Below are positions 22,395-31,343 of a stretch of DNA of 36,015 nt, in pieces; within the stretch, counting starts at the first letter, position 1; the number at the start of each line of letters is the position of its first letter. The translations under genes and the position numbers were made by a program. The notes below the pieces were generated by a model. The model made no database searches. It worked only from the letters and a program-made list of their open reading frames with translations, and was not told the origin of the DNA. The stretch lies in the NCBI RefSeq assembly GCF_000836725.1, contig NZ_JXTH01000025.1:1-36015 (forward strand). The letters run 5' to 3'. The stretch is from Anoxybacillus thermarum (GTDB lineage: Bacteria; Bacillota; Bacilli; Bacillales; Anoxybacillaceae).

Positions 22395-23708
22395 ATGCAC
22401 GGAACGATGCGAATAAATGATCGGGGACATTTAGAAATTGGCGGTGTTGATACTATTGACTTAGCTCGCCTATACGGAACCCCGCTTTACGTTTATGATG
22501 TCGCTCTCATTCGTGAGCGTGCGCGAGCGTTTAAGCGAATGTTTGATAAACATCGTGTAGGTGCGCAAGTCGCGTATGCAAGCAAAGCGTTTTCGACAAT
22601 TGCCATCGTGCAATTGATGGAACAAGAAGGATTATCTCTCGATGTCGTTTCCGGTGGTGAGCTGTACACCGCATTAGCTGCTGGATTTCCGGTCGAACGC
22701 ATTCATTTTCACGGCAACAATAAAAGTAAAGAAGAACTGCAAATGGCAATTGAAGCGAAAATCGGTTGTGTTGTCGTCGATAATTTTTATGAGTTACAGC
22801 TACTGCAACAGCTTTGCTGTGCACATGAATATACGATGCGTATTTTATTACGTGTCACACCAGGTATTGAGGCACATACACACGACTACATTTTAACAGG
22901 GCAAGAAGATTCAAAATTTGGATTTGATTTGCATAATGGACAAGCAGATGAAGCATTACAGCGTGCGCTCGCTTCTTCCCATCTTCATGTGCTAGGCATT
23001 CATTGTCATATCGGTTCGCAAATTTTTGATGCGACAGGTTTTGTCCTTGCAGCGAAAAAGCTATTTGAGAAACTTGCTACATGGCGTGATACGTACAGTT
23101 TTACTGCACAAGTGGTCAATCTTGGCGGTGGTTTTGGTATTCGTTACACGAAAGAAGATGATCCGCTTGCACCGGAACAATATGTGGAGCAAATTATTGA
23201 AGAAGTGAAACGAAATGTCGCATCATTTGATCTACCTTTCCCTGAAATTTGGATTGAACCCGGTCGCTCGCTTGTTGGAGATGCAGGGACAACGATTTAT
23301 ATGATCGGTTCTCGTAAAGAAGTGCCGAACGTTCGTCAATATGTCGCGGTAGATGGTGGAATGAGCGACAATATTCGTCCTGCGCTATATGAGGCGAAAT
23401 ACGAAGCGGTGTTGGCTAACCGCATGCATGAACATTGTGAAGAAGTGGTAGCGATCGCCGGAAAATGTTGTGAATCAGGAGACATGCTTATCTGGGACTT
23501 GCCGCTTCCGAAAGCGCAACCGGGCGATTATTTAGCTGTTTTTTGTACCGGTGCTTACGGTTATGCGATGGCGAATAATTACAATCGCATTCCGCGTCCA
23601 GCGGTCGTATTTGTTGAAGATGGTGAAGCAGAGCTTGTTGTGAAACGCGAAACATATGAGGATTTAATTCGACTCGACTTGCCGCTTAAAACGAAAGTAA
23701 AAAAATAA
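22395..23708 (+). CDS. lysA: Diaminopimelate decarboxylase
   Basis: LysA performs the last step of lysine synthesis, decarboxylating meso-diaminopimelate with pyridoxal phosphate. The 437-residue protein is a fold-type III enzyme. The catalytic lysine is in VAYASKAFS, the histidine in IHCHIGSQIFD, VNLGGGFGIRY is the phosphate-binding loop, IEPGRSLVGDAG follows, and AGKCCESGD supplies the active-site cysteine from the second domain. ATG 22395 follows AGGAGG by ten bases. Leftover diaminopimelate is also needed for cortex peptidoglycan, which suits its place by sporulation genes. No lysine riboswitch is visible in the short leader. Confidence 0.95.
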   Translation: MHGTMRINDRGHLEIGGVDTIDLARLYGTPLYVYDVALIRERARAFKRMFDKHRVGAQVAYASKAFSTIAIVQLMEQEGLSLDVVSGGELYTALAAGFPVERIHFHGNNKSKEELQMAIEAKIGCVVVDNFYELQLLQQLCCAHEYTMRILLRVTPGIEAHTHDYILTGQEDSKFGFDLHNGQADEALQRALASSHLHVLGIHCHIGSQIFDATGFVLAAKKLFEKLATWRDTYSFTAQVVNLGGGFGIRYTKEDDPLAPEQYVEQIIEEVKRNVASFDLPFPEIWIEPGRSLVGDAGTTIYMIGSRKEVPNVRQYVAVDGGMSDNIRPALYEAKYEAVLANRMHEHCEEVVAIAGKCCESGDMLIWDLPLPKAQPGDYLAVFCTGAYGYAMANNYNRIPRPAVVFVEDGEAELVVKRETYEDLIRLDLPLKTKVKK

Positions 23709-23730
23709 CCGAGGGCGTTACCTCGGTTAT
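23705..23730. terminator. Bidirectional terminator between lysA and ypuA
   Basis: ATAACCGAGG (23705-23714) pairs with CCTCGGTTAT (23721-23730) around GCGTTA. It overlaps the lysA stop and is almost identical in sequence to the hairpin at 7031-7054. Confidence 0.75.
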
Positions 23731-23753
23731 CGCTAGTTTATCATAGGTAAGCG

Positions 23754-24617
23754 TTACGCCCCAAACGCTCCGCGGAGGGCGTTCCATATTTCACGCAAAA
23801 TATCTACAATGCGTTGTATAAACGTTCGCCCTTCTTCCGTTTGTAAAAAAGCAGATAGCTTGTCTTTCGCTTGAGCAAGCTGTTCGTTTACTTGATTCCA
23901 GTCGATGTTCACGTTTTTCATTTTATTAAACAAAGAAAGCAAGCTGTTTATTTCGTCTTCTGTTAGCGTAATGCCAAGCTCCTGAGCGATTCGTTCAATG
24001 AGTGCACGCATATCTGCATCTGTTTTTGGCGGATTTTTCGCTATTTCTTCTTTAATTTTTGCGAGCAACGCGACCGCTTGATCGTTTCCGATTGATTCGC
24101 CAAGCTGTGCCGTTTTCACCATTTCTTCATTTGCCACTTTTTTTACTTCGTCAGGAATGACTTCGTTTGAAGAAAGTTCGTATGCTTTCATTAATCCTGT
24201 CAGCGCAGCCGTCCCTGATACAGGAAATGGTGCAGTAATGTAAATGACGGCATCTTTCACCCCCGCCGTAATGAGCGCGTTCATATACATTTCTTTTGTT
24301 ACCCAGTTGATGTTGTTCGTCTCGACTTGTAGCCCCGAGCCGGGCGCGCCAATAGTAATTTTAGATGAGGAAATAGCTTTTGTTCCAATTTGTCCTTTCG
24401 GAATGATGCCGCCGAGATATTTATGTTCTTCTGCATTTGTGACCGTAATGATTTCAGCGTTTTCAGGTGCATTCATTTCTTTTAATATTTGTTGCTTTTG
24501 CTGCTCTGTTAAATTTTCTCCAAGTGTAATAATGACGTCTCCTTCAATCGCATCAGCCAAACTAACCGATGGAATCATAAACAACAATAAAATAAATATC
24601 ATAAACCACTTCTTCAT
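23754..24617 (-). CDS. ypuA: Secreted DUF1002 protein, YpuA-like
   Basis: This 287-residue protein has a clear signal peptide (KKWFMIFILLLFMIPSVSLA, cleavage after about residue 21). The mature part begins EGDVIITLGENLTEQQKQQIL, the start of the DUF1002 domain. It contains SSSKITIGAPGSGLQVET, ITAPFPVSGTAALTGLMKAYE and a helical C-terminus ending WNALRGAF. This matches YpuA of B. subtilis (about 290 residues), a cell-envelope-stress-linked protein of unknown activity. AAGGAGG is seven bases before the ATG. It is divergent from ppiB and convergent with lysA. Confidence 0.9.
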   Translation of the reverse strand: MKKWFMIFILLLFMIPSVSLADAIEGDVIITLGENLTEQQKQQILKEMNAPENAEIITVTNAEEHKYLGGIIPKGQIGTKAISSSKITIGAPGSGLQVETNNINWVTKEMYMNALITAGVKDAVIYITAPFPVSGTAALTGLMKAYELSSNEVIPDEVKKVANEEMVKTAQLGESIGNDQAVALLAKIKEEIAKNPPKTDADMRALIERIAQELGITLTEDEINSLLSLFNKMKNVNIDWNQVNEQLAQAKDKLSAFLQTEEGRTFIQRIVDILREIWNALRGAFGA

Positions 24618-24680
24618 CTCATAACCTCCTTCAATCTCTTTCTGTACTATTGTACAAACATTTGCGTGAACATAGAAGCG

Positions 24681-24706
24681 AAATGTAGTAAAATGAAGCT
24701 ACATTT
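24681..24706. repeat. Inverted repeat in the ypuA-ppiB divergent region
   Basis: AAATGTAG (24681-24688) and CTACATTT (24699-24706) are perfect 8-bp arms around a 10-base centre containing TAAAAT, which may be the ppiB -10. It could be an operator or a weak leader hairpin; no matching -35 is convincing. Confidence 0.45.
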
Positions 24707-24736
24707 GTTTTTACGATAGAAAGGTGGAAAAGTTTC

Positions 24737-25177
24737 ATGAAGAAAAAAGGATATATTTTAATGGAGAATGGTGGAAAGGTACAATTTGAACTATTCCCGA
24801 ATGAAGCGCCAACAACAGTCGCAAATTTTGAAAAACTAGCGAATGAAGGATTTTATAATGGGTTGACGTTTCATCGTGTCATTAAACGATTTGTAAGCCA
24901 AGGTGGCTGTCCGATTGGAAATGGAACAGGCGATGCAGGCTATACCATTCCGTGTGAAACGGACAACAATCCGCATAAGCATATTGAAGGGGCGATATCG
25001 ATGGCCCATCGAGGTCGTGATACAGGAAGTTGCCAATTTTTTATTTGCCATGAACCACAGCCGCATTTAGATGGTGTGCATACCGTATTCGGTCAAGTGA
25101 CTAGTGGAATGGACGTTGTCAAAGCGATGAAAAATGGCGATGTGATGAAAGAAGTAAAAGTGTGGGACGAACAATAG
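24737..25177 (+). CDS. ppiB: Cyclophilin-type peptidyl-prolyl cis-trans isomerase B
   Basis: This cytoplasmic cyclophilin accelerates proline isomerisation in folding proteins. The 146-residue product has [41 protein letters not shown] with the catalytic Arg in [17 protein letters not shown], the segment [35 protein letters not shown], and a short C-terminus. The usual cyclophilin FMIQGGDP is here FVSQGGCP, a typical Bacillus PpiB variation. The start is ATG 24737 with AAGGTGG upstream. Confidence 0.95.
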   Translation: MKKKGYILMENGGKVQFELFPNEAPTTVANFEKLANEGFYNGLTFHRVIKRFVSQGGCPIGNGTGDAGYTIPCETDNNPHKHIEGAISMAHRGRDTGSCQFFICHEPQPHLDGVHTVFGQVTSGMDVVKAMKNGDVMKEVKVWDEQ

Positions 25178-25196
25178 TGAAAAGGAAAGATGGGAG

Positions 25197-25283
25197 ATGA
25201 AAAAAAACTGGTTATTGTTTTTCCTCCTTTTGCTCGTTAGCTTCGTTTGGGGAGCGGCGTATTGGCTGTTTCTTGCAAAATAA
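25197..25283 (+). CDS. 28-residue single-helix membrane peptide
   Basis: The frame encodes 28 residues: KKN at the start, then a continuous hydrophobic helix (WLLFFLLLLVSFVWGAAYWLFL) and a final AK. It starts 19 bp after the ppiB stop, preceded by AAGGA and GGGAG, and ends at a TAA one base before the rib promoter -35. It is not long enough for ordinary gene callers. Positive-inside topology would place the N-terminus in the cytoplasm. The function is unknown; it may be a co-transcribed tail of ppiB. Support comes from the ribosome site, clean composition and exact fit between neighbours. Confidence 0.55.
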   Translation: MKKNWLLFFLLLLVSFVWGAAYWLFLAK

Positions 25284-25311
25284 TAGACATTTCGCTTTAT
25301 TGTGCTATAAT
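25284..25311 (+). promoter_or_regulatory. Sigma-A promoter of the riboflavin operon
   Basis: TAGACA (25284-25289) and TATAAT (25306-25311) are spaced by 16 bp, with an extended -10 TGC directly before TATAAT. The start site would be about 10 bp before the FMN aptamer. Confidence 0.75.
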
Positions 25312-25328
25312 GAATAAAAATGGAATAT

Positions 25329-25461
25329 ACGCATCCTTCGGGGCAGGGTGAAATTCCCGACCGGCGGTAATGAAACGTACGTTTCTCAGCCCGCGAGCCG
25401 TTAAGGCATGATCCGGTGCGATTCCGGAGCCGACAGTATAGTCTGGATGGGAGAAGGATTG
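25329..25461 (+). promoter_or_regulatory. FMN riboswitch (RFN element)
   Basis: The conserved aptamer pieces are all visible: GCATCCTTCGGGGCAGGGTG at the 5' end, AAATTCCCGACCGGCGGTAA, CAGCCCGCGAGCC, the GATCCGGTGCGATTCCGGAG arm, GCCGACAGTATAGTCTGGATG and the closing GAGAAGGATT pairing with the start. It senses FMN and attenuates transcription of ribD-ribE-ribBA-ribH. Confidence 0.97.
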
Positions 25462-25558
25462 CCGAAAACTCACGCCACTTATTCCATTTATTTGGAAAAT
25501 AACGATCGGCGATGGGTTGTTTTGCTATGCGAAAAAGGCGATCTTTACATACATCTTG

Positions 25559-25586
25559 CCCTAGGACGTCGTTCCTAGGGTTTTTT
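25559..25586 (+). terminator. FMN-controlled terminator before ribD
   Basis: CCCTAGGA (25559-25566) pairs with TCCTAGGG (25573-25580), followed by six T residues. It is about 97 nt from the aptamer, a long expression platform. That stretch contains another possible stem, ATTGCCGA (25459-25466) with TCGGCGAT (25506-25513), joining the aptamer's 3' edge to downstream sequence, and a small hairpin around TTCCA and TGGAA. Confidence 0.85.
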
Positions 25587-25611
25587 ATTCATGCTAGAAA
25601 GGTGGTGCGAT

Positions 25612-26688
25612 ATGGACGAACGATATATGCGCTTGGCGTTACAATTGGCGGAATCAGCACGTGGACAAACGTCGCCAAACCCGCTTGTTGGTGCAGTTGT
25701 TGTCAAACATGGTGAAATTGTCGGCTTTGGGGCGCATTTGAAAGCAGGGGAACCGCATGCGGAAGTACATGCGTTGCGCATGGCGGGGGAGAAAGCGGAA
25801 GGATCGACGGTTTATGTGACACTTGAGCCGTGTAGTCATTACGGTAGAACCCCTCCTTGTGCTGATTTATTAATTGAAAATAAGGTAAAGCGCGTCGTCG
25901 TTGCGACGACGGATCCGAATCCGCTTGTTGCGGGAAAAGGCATTGAAAAATTGAAGCGAGCGGGCATCGATGTTACCGTCGGCGTATTGAAAGAAGAAGC
26001 GGATGCGTTAAACGAAATGTTTTTTCATTACATTTCAACGAAAGTGCCGTATGTCACGTTAAAGTATGCGATGAGTTTAGATGGGAAAATCGCAACAAAA
26101 ACAAGGGAAAGCAAGTGGATTACGTCGGAAGAAGCGCGGCGTGATGTGCATCGCGAGCGACGAATGCATGATGCGATCGTTGTCGGTGTCGGCACGATTT
26201 TAGCCGATGATCCGAGCTTGACTGTTCGTTTCGGTCATGAAGGAAAACAGCCTATTCGTGTTGTGCTCGATACACATTTGCGCACGCCGCTTCATGCGAA
26301 CATTGTGACAGACAGGGTGGCTCCGACATGGATCGTTGTCGGACATCACGTCACTGAAGAACAAATGAAGCCGTATGAACAGGCAGGTGTACGAATGATT
26401 CGCATGAATGAAAATAAAATTGATGTTCCCTCCTTGTTGCTTGAGCTCGGCAAGCGAAACGTCATGTCCATATTTGTTGAAGGTGGAGCGCAAGTGCACG
26501 GTAGTTTTTTACGTTCTCGTTCCGTTCAACAAGTGATTGCGTATATCGCACCGATGTTGATCGGGGGGGATGAAGCTCCTTCTGCCATCGGTGGAGAAGG
26601 ATTTGGACGAATGATAGATGCGCTTCGTTTACAAGTGAAACATGTCGAAATGATCGGACCAGATATAAAAATCGTTGCTAAAGGATGA
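25612..26688 (+). CDS. ribD: Bifunctional riboflavin deaminase-reductase RibD
   Basis: RibD deaminates the pyrimidine intermediate derived from GTP and then reduces its ribose side chain. The 358-residue protein has the N-terminal deaminase with zinc ligands His49 (HAE, with catalytic Glu51), Cys74 and Cys83 in EPCSHYGRTPPCADL. The C-terminal reductase begins near 145 (VPYVTLKYAMSLDGKIAT) and includes ITSEEARRDVHRERRMHDAIVVGVGTILADDPSLT and FVEGGAQVHGSFL. ATG 25612 has AAAGGTGG six bases upstream; a frame from 25591 begins beside the terminator. It is the first gene after the FMN riboswitch. Confidence 0.95.
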   Translation: MDERYMRLALQLAESARGQTSPNPLVGAVVVKHGEIVGFGAHLKAGEPHAEVHALRMAGEKAEGSTVYVTLEPCSHYGRTPPCADLLIENKVKRVVVATTDPNPLVAGKGIEKLKRAGIDVTVGVLKEEADALNEMFFHYISTKVPYVTLKYAMSLDGKIATKTRESKWITSEEARRDVHRERRMHDAIVVGVGTILADDPSLTVRFGHEGKQPIRVVLDTHLRTPLHANIVTDRVAPTWIVVGHHVTEEQMKPYEQAGVRMIRMNENKIDVPSLLLELGKRNVMSIFVEGGAQVHGSFLRSRSVQQVIAYIAPMLIGGDEAPSAIGGEGFGRMIDALRLQVKHVEMIGPDIKIVAKG

Positions 26689-26693
26689 TCGCG

Positions 26694-27332
26694 ATGTTTA
26701 CAGGGATTATTGAAGAAATCGGAACGATTCAACAAATGAAACAAACAGGGGAAGCGATCGTTTTGACGATCGAGGCAAAAAAAGTGCTACAAGACGTACA
26801 GCTCGGTGACAGCATTGCAGTCAACGGCGTTTGTTTAACGGTCACATCGTTTACTAATCGCTTTTTTACTGTCGATGTCATGCCTGAAACGGTGCGAGCG
26901 ACGTCGCTTCGAACGCTTGTGGTAGGAGCGAAAGTCAATTTAGAGCGAGCGATGGCTGCGAACGGTCGCTTTGGCGGACATTTCGTTTCGGGACACGTAG
27001 ATGGTGTTGGGCGCATCGTTCGCAAACAGCCTGTCGCAAACGCTGTGTACTATGACATCGAAGTGCCGAGCCATTTGCGCAAATATATGATTTTAAAAGG
27101 TTCTGTAGCCGTTGACGGCACAAGTTTAACGATTTTCGGTTTAACGGATCGAACGTTTACGATTTCGCTCATTCCGCATACGCGTGAAGCGACGATTTTA
27201 GGTGCCAAAAAAGTCGGCGATATTGTCAATATTGAATGTGACTTGATTAGTAAATATGTTGAACAGTTCGTTAGCGGGAAACGTGAAGGATTGACGATGC
27301 AATTTTTGCAAGAGCACGGATATAAGGAGTGA
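26694..27332 (+). CDS. ribE: Riboflavin synthase alpha subunit
   Basis: RibE dismutates two lumazine molecules into riboflavin and the pyrimidine substrate, which RibH reuses. The 212-residue protein is two repeated lumazine-binding domains. Each opens with a similar motif: MFTGIIEEIGTI at the start and HFVSGHVDGVGRIV at about 98-111. Each has a NGVCLTV or DGTSLTI block near its end (residues 46-52 and 143-149). ATG 26694 gives the canonical MFTGI start; an ATG at 26685 overlaps the ribD stop. Translation is therefore coupled to ribD. Confidence 0.95.
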   Translation: MFTGIIEEIGTIQQMKQTGEAIVLTIEAKKVLQDVQLGDSIAVNGVCLTVTSFTNRFFTVDVMPETVRATSLRTLVVGAKVNLERAMAANGRFGGHFVSGHVDGVGRIVRKQPVANAVYYDIEVPSHLRKYMILKGSVAVDGTSLTIFGLTDRTFTISLIPHTREATILGAKKVGDIVNIECDLISKYVEQFVSGKREGLTMQFLQEHGYKE

Positions 27333-27338
27333 GCGCTG

Positions 27339-28532
27339 ATGTTCCATACAATTGAAGAAGCGATTTACGATTTAATGCAAGGGAAAATTATTATCGTTTG
27401 TGATGACGAAGATCGTGAAAATGAAGGGGATTTTGTAGCGCTTGCAGAAAAAGCAACGCCGGAAGTCATTAACTTCATGATTACGCACGGGCGCGGTCTC
27501 GTTTGCGTGCCGATTACCGAAGAATTAGCTGATCGGCTCGATTTAGCGCCAATGGTTAACCATAATACAGATGCGCATGGAACAGCTTTTACTGTCAGCA
27601 TTGACCATAAAGCAACGACGACAGGCATTAGCGCATTTGAACGCTCGTTGACCATTCAAGAAATGCTGAACCCAGAAGCAAAAGCAAGCGATTTTAAACG
27701 ACCAGGTCATATTTTTCCGCTTGTTGCGAAAAAAGGCGGGGTATTGCGCCGGGCAGGACATACGGAAGCAGCTGTCGATTTAGCCCGTCTTTGTGGAGCA
27801 AAGCCAGCAGGCGTCATTTGTGAAATTATAAAAGATGATGGAACGATGGCGCGCGTGCCGGATTTAAAGAAAATTGCGGAACAATTCGATATGAAAATGA
27901 TTACGATTAAAGATTTAATCGCTTATCGCAATCGAAAAGAAAAGCTTGTGAAACGCGAAGTGGAAATTACGTTACCAACCGATTTTGGGGAATTTAAAGT
28001 GATCGGATATTCAAATACGTTAGACGGAAAAGAACATATTGCCATCGTCAAAGGTGAAATCATTCCGGATGAACCTGTGCTCGTGCGCGTTCATTCCGAA
28101 TGTTTAACAGGCGATGTATTTGGCTCTCACCGTTGCGATTGCGGTCCGCAACTTCATGCTGCTTTAGCGCAAATTGAAGAAGAAGGGCGGGGAGTATTGC
28201 TATATATGCGTCAAGAAGGACGCGGCATCGGCTTGTTAAACAAATTGCGCGCTTATAAGTTGCAGGAACAAGGATACGATACGGTTGAAGCGAACGAAAA
28301 ATTAGGTTTTGCGCCAGACTTGCGCGATTATGGAATCGGTGCGCAAATTTTAAAAGATTTAGGTGTGACAAAAATGCGCTTATTGACGAACAATCCACGT
28401 AAAATTACCGGATTGAAAGGGTACGGATTAGAAGTCGTTGAGCGCGTGCCGTTGCAAATGCCAGCGAAGCGCCATAATGAGCGCTATTTGCGCACAAAAT
28501 ACGAAAAACTAGGACATATGTTGCACTTTTAA
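27339..28532 (+). CDS. ribBA: Bifunctional DHBP synthase and GTP cyclohydrolase II
   Basis: This fusion enzyme provides both starting branches of riboflavin: RibB turns ribulose-5-phosphate into dihydroxybutanone phosphate, and RibA opens GTP. In the 397-residue protein the RibB domain (1-200) carries [10 protein letters not shown] at 22-31 and [10 protein letters not shown] near 75. The RibA domain (about 205-397) has [22 protein letters not shown] with zinc cysteines 255, 266 and 268, then [23 protein letters not shown] and [18 protein letters not shown] precedes the ATG. In B. subtilis this gene is called ribA. Confidence 0.95.
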   Translation: MFHTIEEAIYDLMQGKIIIVCDDEDRENEGDFVALAEKATPEVINFMITHGRGLVCVPITEELADRLDLAPMVNHNTDAHGTAFTVSIDHKATTTGISAFERSLTIQEMLNPEAKASDFKRPGHIFPLVAKKGGVLRRAGHTEAAVDLARLCGAKPAGVICEIIKDDGTMARVPDLKKIAEQFDMKMITIKDLIAYRNRKEKLVKREVEITLPTDFGEFKVIGYSNTLDGKEHIAIVKGEIIPDEPVLVRVHSECLTGDVFGSHRCDCGPQLHAALAQIEEEGRGVLLYMRQEGRGIGLLNKLRAYKLQEQGYDTVEANEKLGFAPDLRDYGIGAQILKDLGVTKMRLLTNNPRKITGLKGYGLEVVERVPLQMPAKRHNERYLRTKYEKLGHMLHF

Positions 28533-28546
28533 AGGAGGAGAAAAAA

Positions 28547-29011
28547 ATGAACGTATATGAAGGGAATTTAGTTGGAACAGGATTAAAGATTGGCATTGTT
28601 GTTGCGAGATTTAATGAATTTATTACAAGTAAATTGCTTAGCGGTGCGCTTGATGGATTAAAGCGCCACGGAGTAGAGGAACAACATATTGATGTCGCTT
28701 GGGTGCCGGGGGCATTTGAAATTCCGCTTGTCGCTAAAAAAATGGCGGAGTCGAAAAAATACGACGCTGTCATTACGCTTGGTGCCGTCATTCGCGGAGC
28801 GACAAGCCATTACGATTACGTATGTAATGAAGTAGCGAAAGGGACATCGCATGCCGCTCTTTCTTCAGGCGTTCCGGTTATTTTTGGAGTGTTGACGACA
28901 GATACGATTGAACAAGCGATTGAACGCGCTGGGACGAAAGCAGGAAATAAAGGTTGGGAGGCAGCGCTCGGAGCCATTGAAATGGCGAATGTCATGCGCA
29001 CATTTTCTTAA
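28547..29011 (+). CDS. ribH: Lumazine synthase (riboflavin synthase beta)
   Basis: RibH condenses dihydroxybutanone phosphate with the pyrimidine intermediate and assembles into 60-mer capsids in Bacillus, often enclosing RibE. The 154-residue product has the family length. Motifs: [36 protein letters not shown] with the AFEIP substrate loop, [23 protein letters not shown] with the catalytic histidine, and [30 protein letters not shown] strong AAAGGAGGAG site precedes the ATG. A likely promoter for ribT follows. Confidence 0.96.
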   Translation: MNVYEGNLVGTGLKIGIVVARFNEFITSKLLSGALDGLKRHGVEEQHIDVAWVPGAFEIPLVAKKMAESKKYDAVITLGAVIRGATSHYDYVCNEVAKGTSHAALSSGVPVIFGVLTTDTIEQAIERAGTKAGNKGWEAALGAIEMANVMRTFS

Positions 29012-29017
29012 AAAATG

Positions 29018-29046
29018 TTTAAAAAAGCGGCAAGACCGTTTATAAT
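29018..29046 (+). promoter_or_regulatory. Possible internal sigma-A promoter for ribT
   Basis: TTTAAA (29018-29023) and consensus TATAAT (29041-29046) are spaced by 17 bp, in the 82-bp gap after ribH. No terminator is seen between ribH and ribT, so ribT may be both co-transcribed and separately expressed. Confidence 0.45.
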
Positions 29047-29084
29047 AGCAATAGCGAGTAAACAATAAGTCTTGTCGATAATGA

Positions 29085-29436
<352 letters not shown>

Positions 29437-29438
<2 letters not shown>

Positions 29439-29464
29439 CAGGGATCAACATCCCTGTCTTTTTT
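29437..29464 (+). terminator. Terminator at the end of the riboflavin operon
   Basis: GACAGGGAT (29437-29445) pairs with ATCCCTGTC (29450-29458), followed by six T residues. The stem includes the ribT stop and the last codons of the convergent ypuF. Confidence 0.88.
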
Positions 29465-29951
29465 GCTTTTGACGTTCACGCTCAGCAATGACATCGCTTC
29501 GGTCGCGCAACTTATGTTTGTGAATGATATATTCGTTTGACATATCGCTTTTTTCTCCCCATACAAGACCTTTTAAATCGCATTGTTGTTTACATATATG
29601 TAACAAAGAAACATCGTTCATTGGAAGACAAATACTTTCATACAGTTGTCCATCATCTATTCGCTTCACGTACGTATGAAGCAGAGATACAAGTTGCTCT
29701 ACATGTATGCCAAGTGCTTCGTATGCTTGTTTTTCTTTTTGACATGCATGCATTGCTTTCGTGAACATTCGTTTTGCACCAGCGGTATTTCCTCGACGAT
29801 AATGGTACATGCCAACCGCAAGCTGAATAAGCCCGATCCATACTTGTTCATTCGTTCGTTTCCAATGCTCTTCTAGCACTTCGTGGCATTCAAAATAATC
29901 GCGCGTCGCGTGAAAGTGAAGTAAATATTCGATATATGCCTTTGGATACAA
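29445..29951 (-). CDS. ypuF: DUF309 protein, YpuF-like
   Basis: This 168-residue soluble helical protein contains the DUF309 signature HATRDYFECHEVLEEHWK near residues 14-31 and QLAVGMYHYRRGNTAGAKRMFTKAM at about 43-67. The histidine, glutamate and tryptophan pattern is well conserved, and the function is unknown. The start is TTG (complement of 29949-29951) with AAGGGGG ahead; no ATG fits. The basic tail (RERQKQKRQGC) lies within the terminator DNA. It is divergent from scpA, as in B. subtilis. Confidence 0.88.
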   Translation of the reverse strand: MYPKAYIEYLLHFHATRDYFECHEVLEEHWKRTNEQVWIGLIQLAVGMYHYRRGNTAGAKRMFTKAMHACQKEKQAYEALGIHVEQLVSLLHTYVKRIDDGQLYESICLPMNDVSLLHICKQQCDLKGLVWGEKSDMSNEYIIHKHKLRDRSDVIAERERQKQKRQGC

Positions 29952-30022
29952 GTGAAAGCCCCCTTTTTTTCATATGCTTACGTGTATTATACTATTAGTT
30001 GTGAAAAAAAGGTGGGATCAAT

Positions 30023-30754
30023 GTGCATTATCATGTGAAATTAGATCAATTTGAAGGGCCGCTTGATTTATTGCTCCATTTAATTCATCGATATGAAATT
30101 GATATTTATGATATTCCTGTTGCGCAAATTACAGAGCAGTATATGGCCTATATTCATGCGATGAAACAATTGCAACTCGATGTGGCGAGCGAATATTTAG
30201 TAATGGCAGCAACGCTCATTGAAATGAAAAGTAAAATGTTGCTGCCAAAACATGAAGAAACGCTAGAGGATCATGAATTATTTATCGAAGAAGATCCGCG
30301 CGAACAATTAATGCAACAGTTAATCGAGTATAAAAAGTTTAAAGAAGCAGCGAAGCAGTTGCGCGAGCGGGAAGAAGAGCGAGCGCTTTTATTTACGAAA
30401 CCGCCGAGCGATTTAACCGCTTATGCGACGAACGGTGCGCCACTTGCTCTCGATGTCGATGTATACGACATGCTTGGGGCGCTGGCGAAGTTGTTACGGC
30501 GCAAAAAATTACAAAAGCCGCTTCATACGAAAGTGGCGCGTCAAGAAATTCCAATCGGAAGACGGATGGAAGAAATTTTACAAATATTAAAAAACGGAGA
30601 GCGAATGAACTTTTATGATTTATTTCCGTATGACGATCGCGAGCAAATTGTCGTGACGTTTTTAGCGTTGCTTGAACTGATGAAACGAAACGAAATCATT
30701 GTCGAGCAAGAAAACAATTTTGCTGATTTATACATTCGACGAAAAGGTGATTGA
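30023..30754 (+). CDS. scpA: Segregation and condensation protein A
   Basis: ScpA is the kleisin that bridges the SMC dimer and binds ScpB to form the bacterial condensin. The 243-residue protein begins [38 protein letters not shown], the N-terminal SMC-neck-binding domain. Its middle holds a long charged helix ([24 protein letters not shown]), and its C-terminal winged helix ([33 protein letters not shown]) binds the SMC head. The start is GTG 30023 with AGGTGGG upstream. scpB starts two bases after its stop. Confidence 0.95.
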   Translation: MHYHVKLDQFEGPLDLLLHLIHRYEIDIYDIPVAQITEQYMAYIHAMKQLQLDVASEYLVMAATLIEMKSKMLLPKHEETLEDHELFIEEDPREQLMQQLIEYKKFKEAAKQLREREEERALLFTKPPSDLTAYATNGAPLALDVDVYDMLGALAKLLRRKKLQKPLHTKVARQEIPIGRRMEEILQILKNGERMNFYDLFPYDDREQIVVTFLALLELMKRNEIIVEQENNFADLYIRRKGD

Positions 30755-30755
30755 G

Positions 30756-31343
30756 ATGAATGAAGTAGCCATTATCGAAGCGCTATTGTTTGCCGCTGGC
30801 GAAGAAGGATTGACGTATAAGCAATTAGCTGATGTACTCGATGTAGAGGAAGAGAGAGTATATGAGCTTATTCAACGAGCAAAAGATATGTATGATGCGG
30901 ATGAGCGCGGGATTATGATCGTGGAAATGGCAGGAACGCTTCAGCTTGCAACGAAAAAACAATGTGCGCCGTATTTACAAAAGCTTGTCGAGTCCCCAAC
31001 GACATCATCGTTGTCGCAAGCTGCGCTTGAAACGTTAGCGATCATTGCGTACCGTCAACCGATTACGCGCGCAGAAATTGAACAAATTCGCGGCGTCAAA
31101 AGCGATAAACCGCTTCAAACACTATTAGGAAAAGCGTTAATTAAAGAAGTAGGCCGAGCGGAAGGAACAGGGCGTCCCATTTTGTACGGGACAACAAAAG
31201 AGTTTTTAGACTACTTTGGCTTAAAAACGCTAGACGAACTTCCACCTTTGCCACAATGGGATGAACAAGAAGAAGAACGCGAAGCTGACTTATTTTTCGA
31301 ACGTCTTAACGAACAACTGCAAGAAGCAGGAGAACAACGATGA
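30756..31343 (+). CDS. scpB: Segregation and condensation protein B
   Basis: ScpB dimers hold the central part of ScpA and regulate SMC ATPase action during chromosome segregation. The 195-residue product has two winged-helix domains: the first is [27 protein letters not shown], the second includes [63 protein letters not shown], the family hallmark. ATG 30756 is chosen; it is immediately after scpA, with AAAAGGTGATTGAG upstream. The end overlaps the next small membrane gene by ATGA. Confidence 0.95.
   Translation: MNEVAIIEALLFAAGEEGLTYKQLADVLDVEEERVYELIQRAKDMYDADERGIMIVEMAGTLQLATKKQCAPYLQKLVESPTTSSLSQAALETLAIIAYRQPITRAEIEQIRGVKSDKPLQTLLGKALIKEVGRAEGTGRPILYGTTKEFLDYFGLKTLDELPPLPQWDEQEEEREADLFFERLNEQLQEAGEQR

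Noticed and set aside
25512-25715. Open frame from the FMN riboswitch platform into ribD
   Set aside because: It crosses the terminator and overlaps ribD in another frame with no ribosome site; a leader peptide is not expected for an FMN riboswitch.
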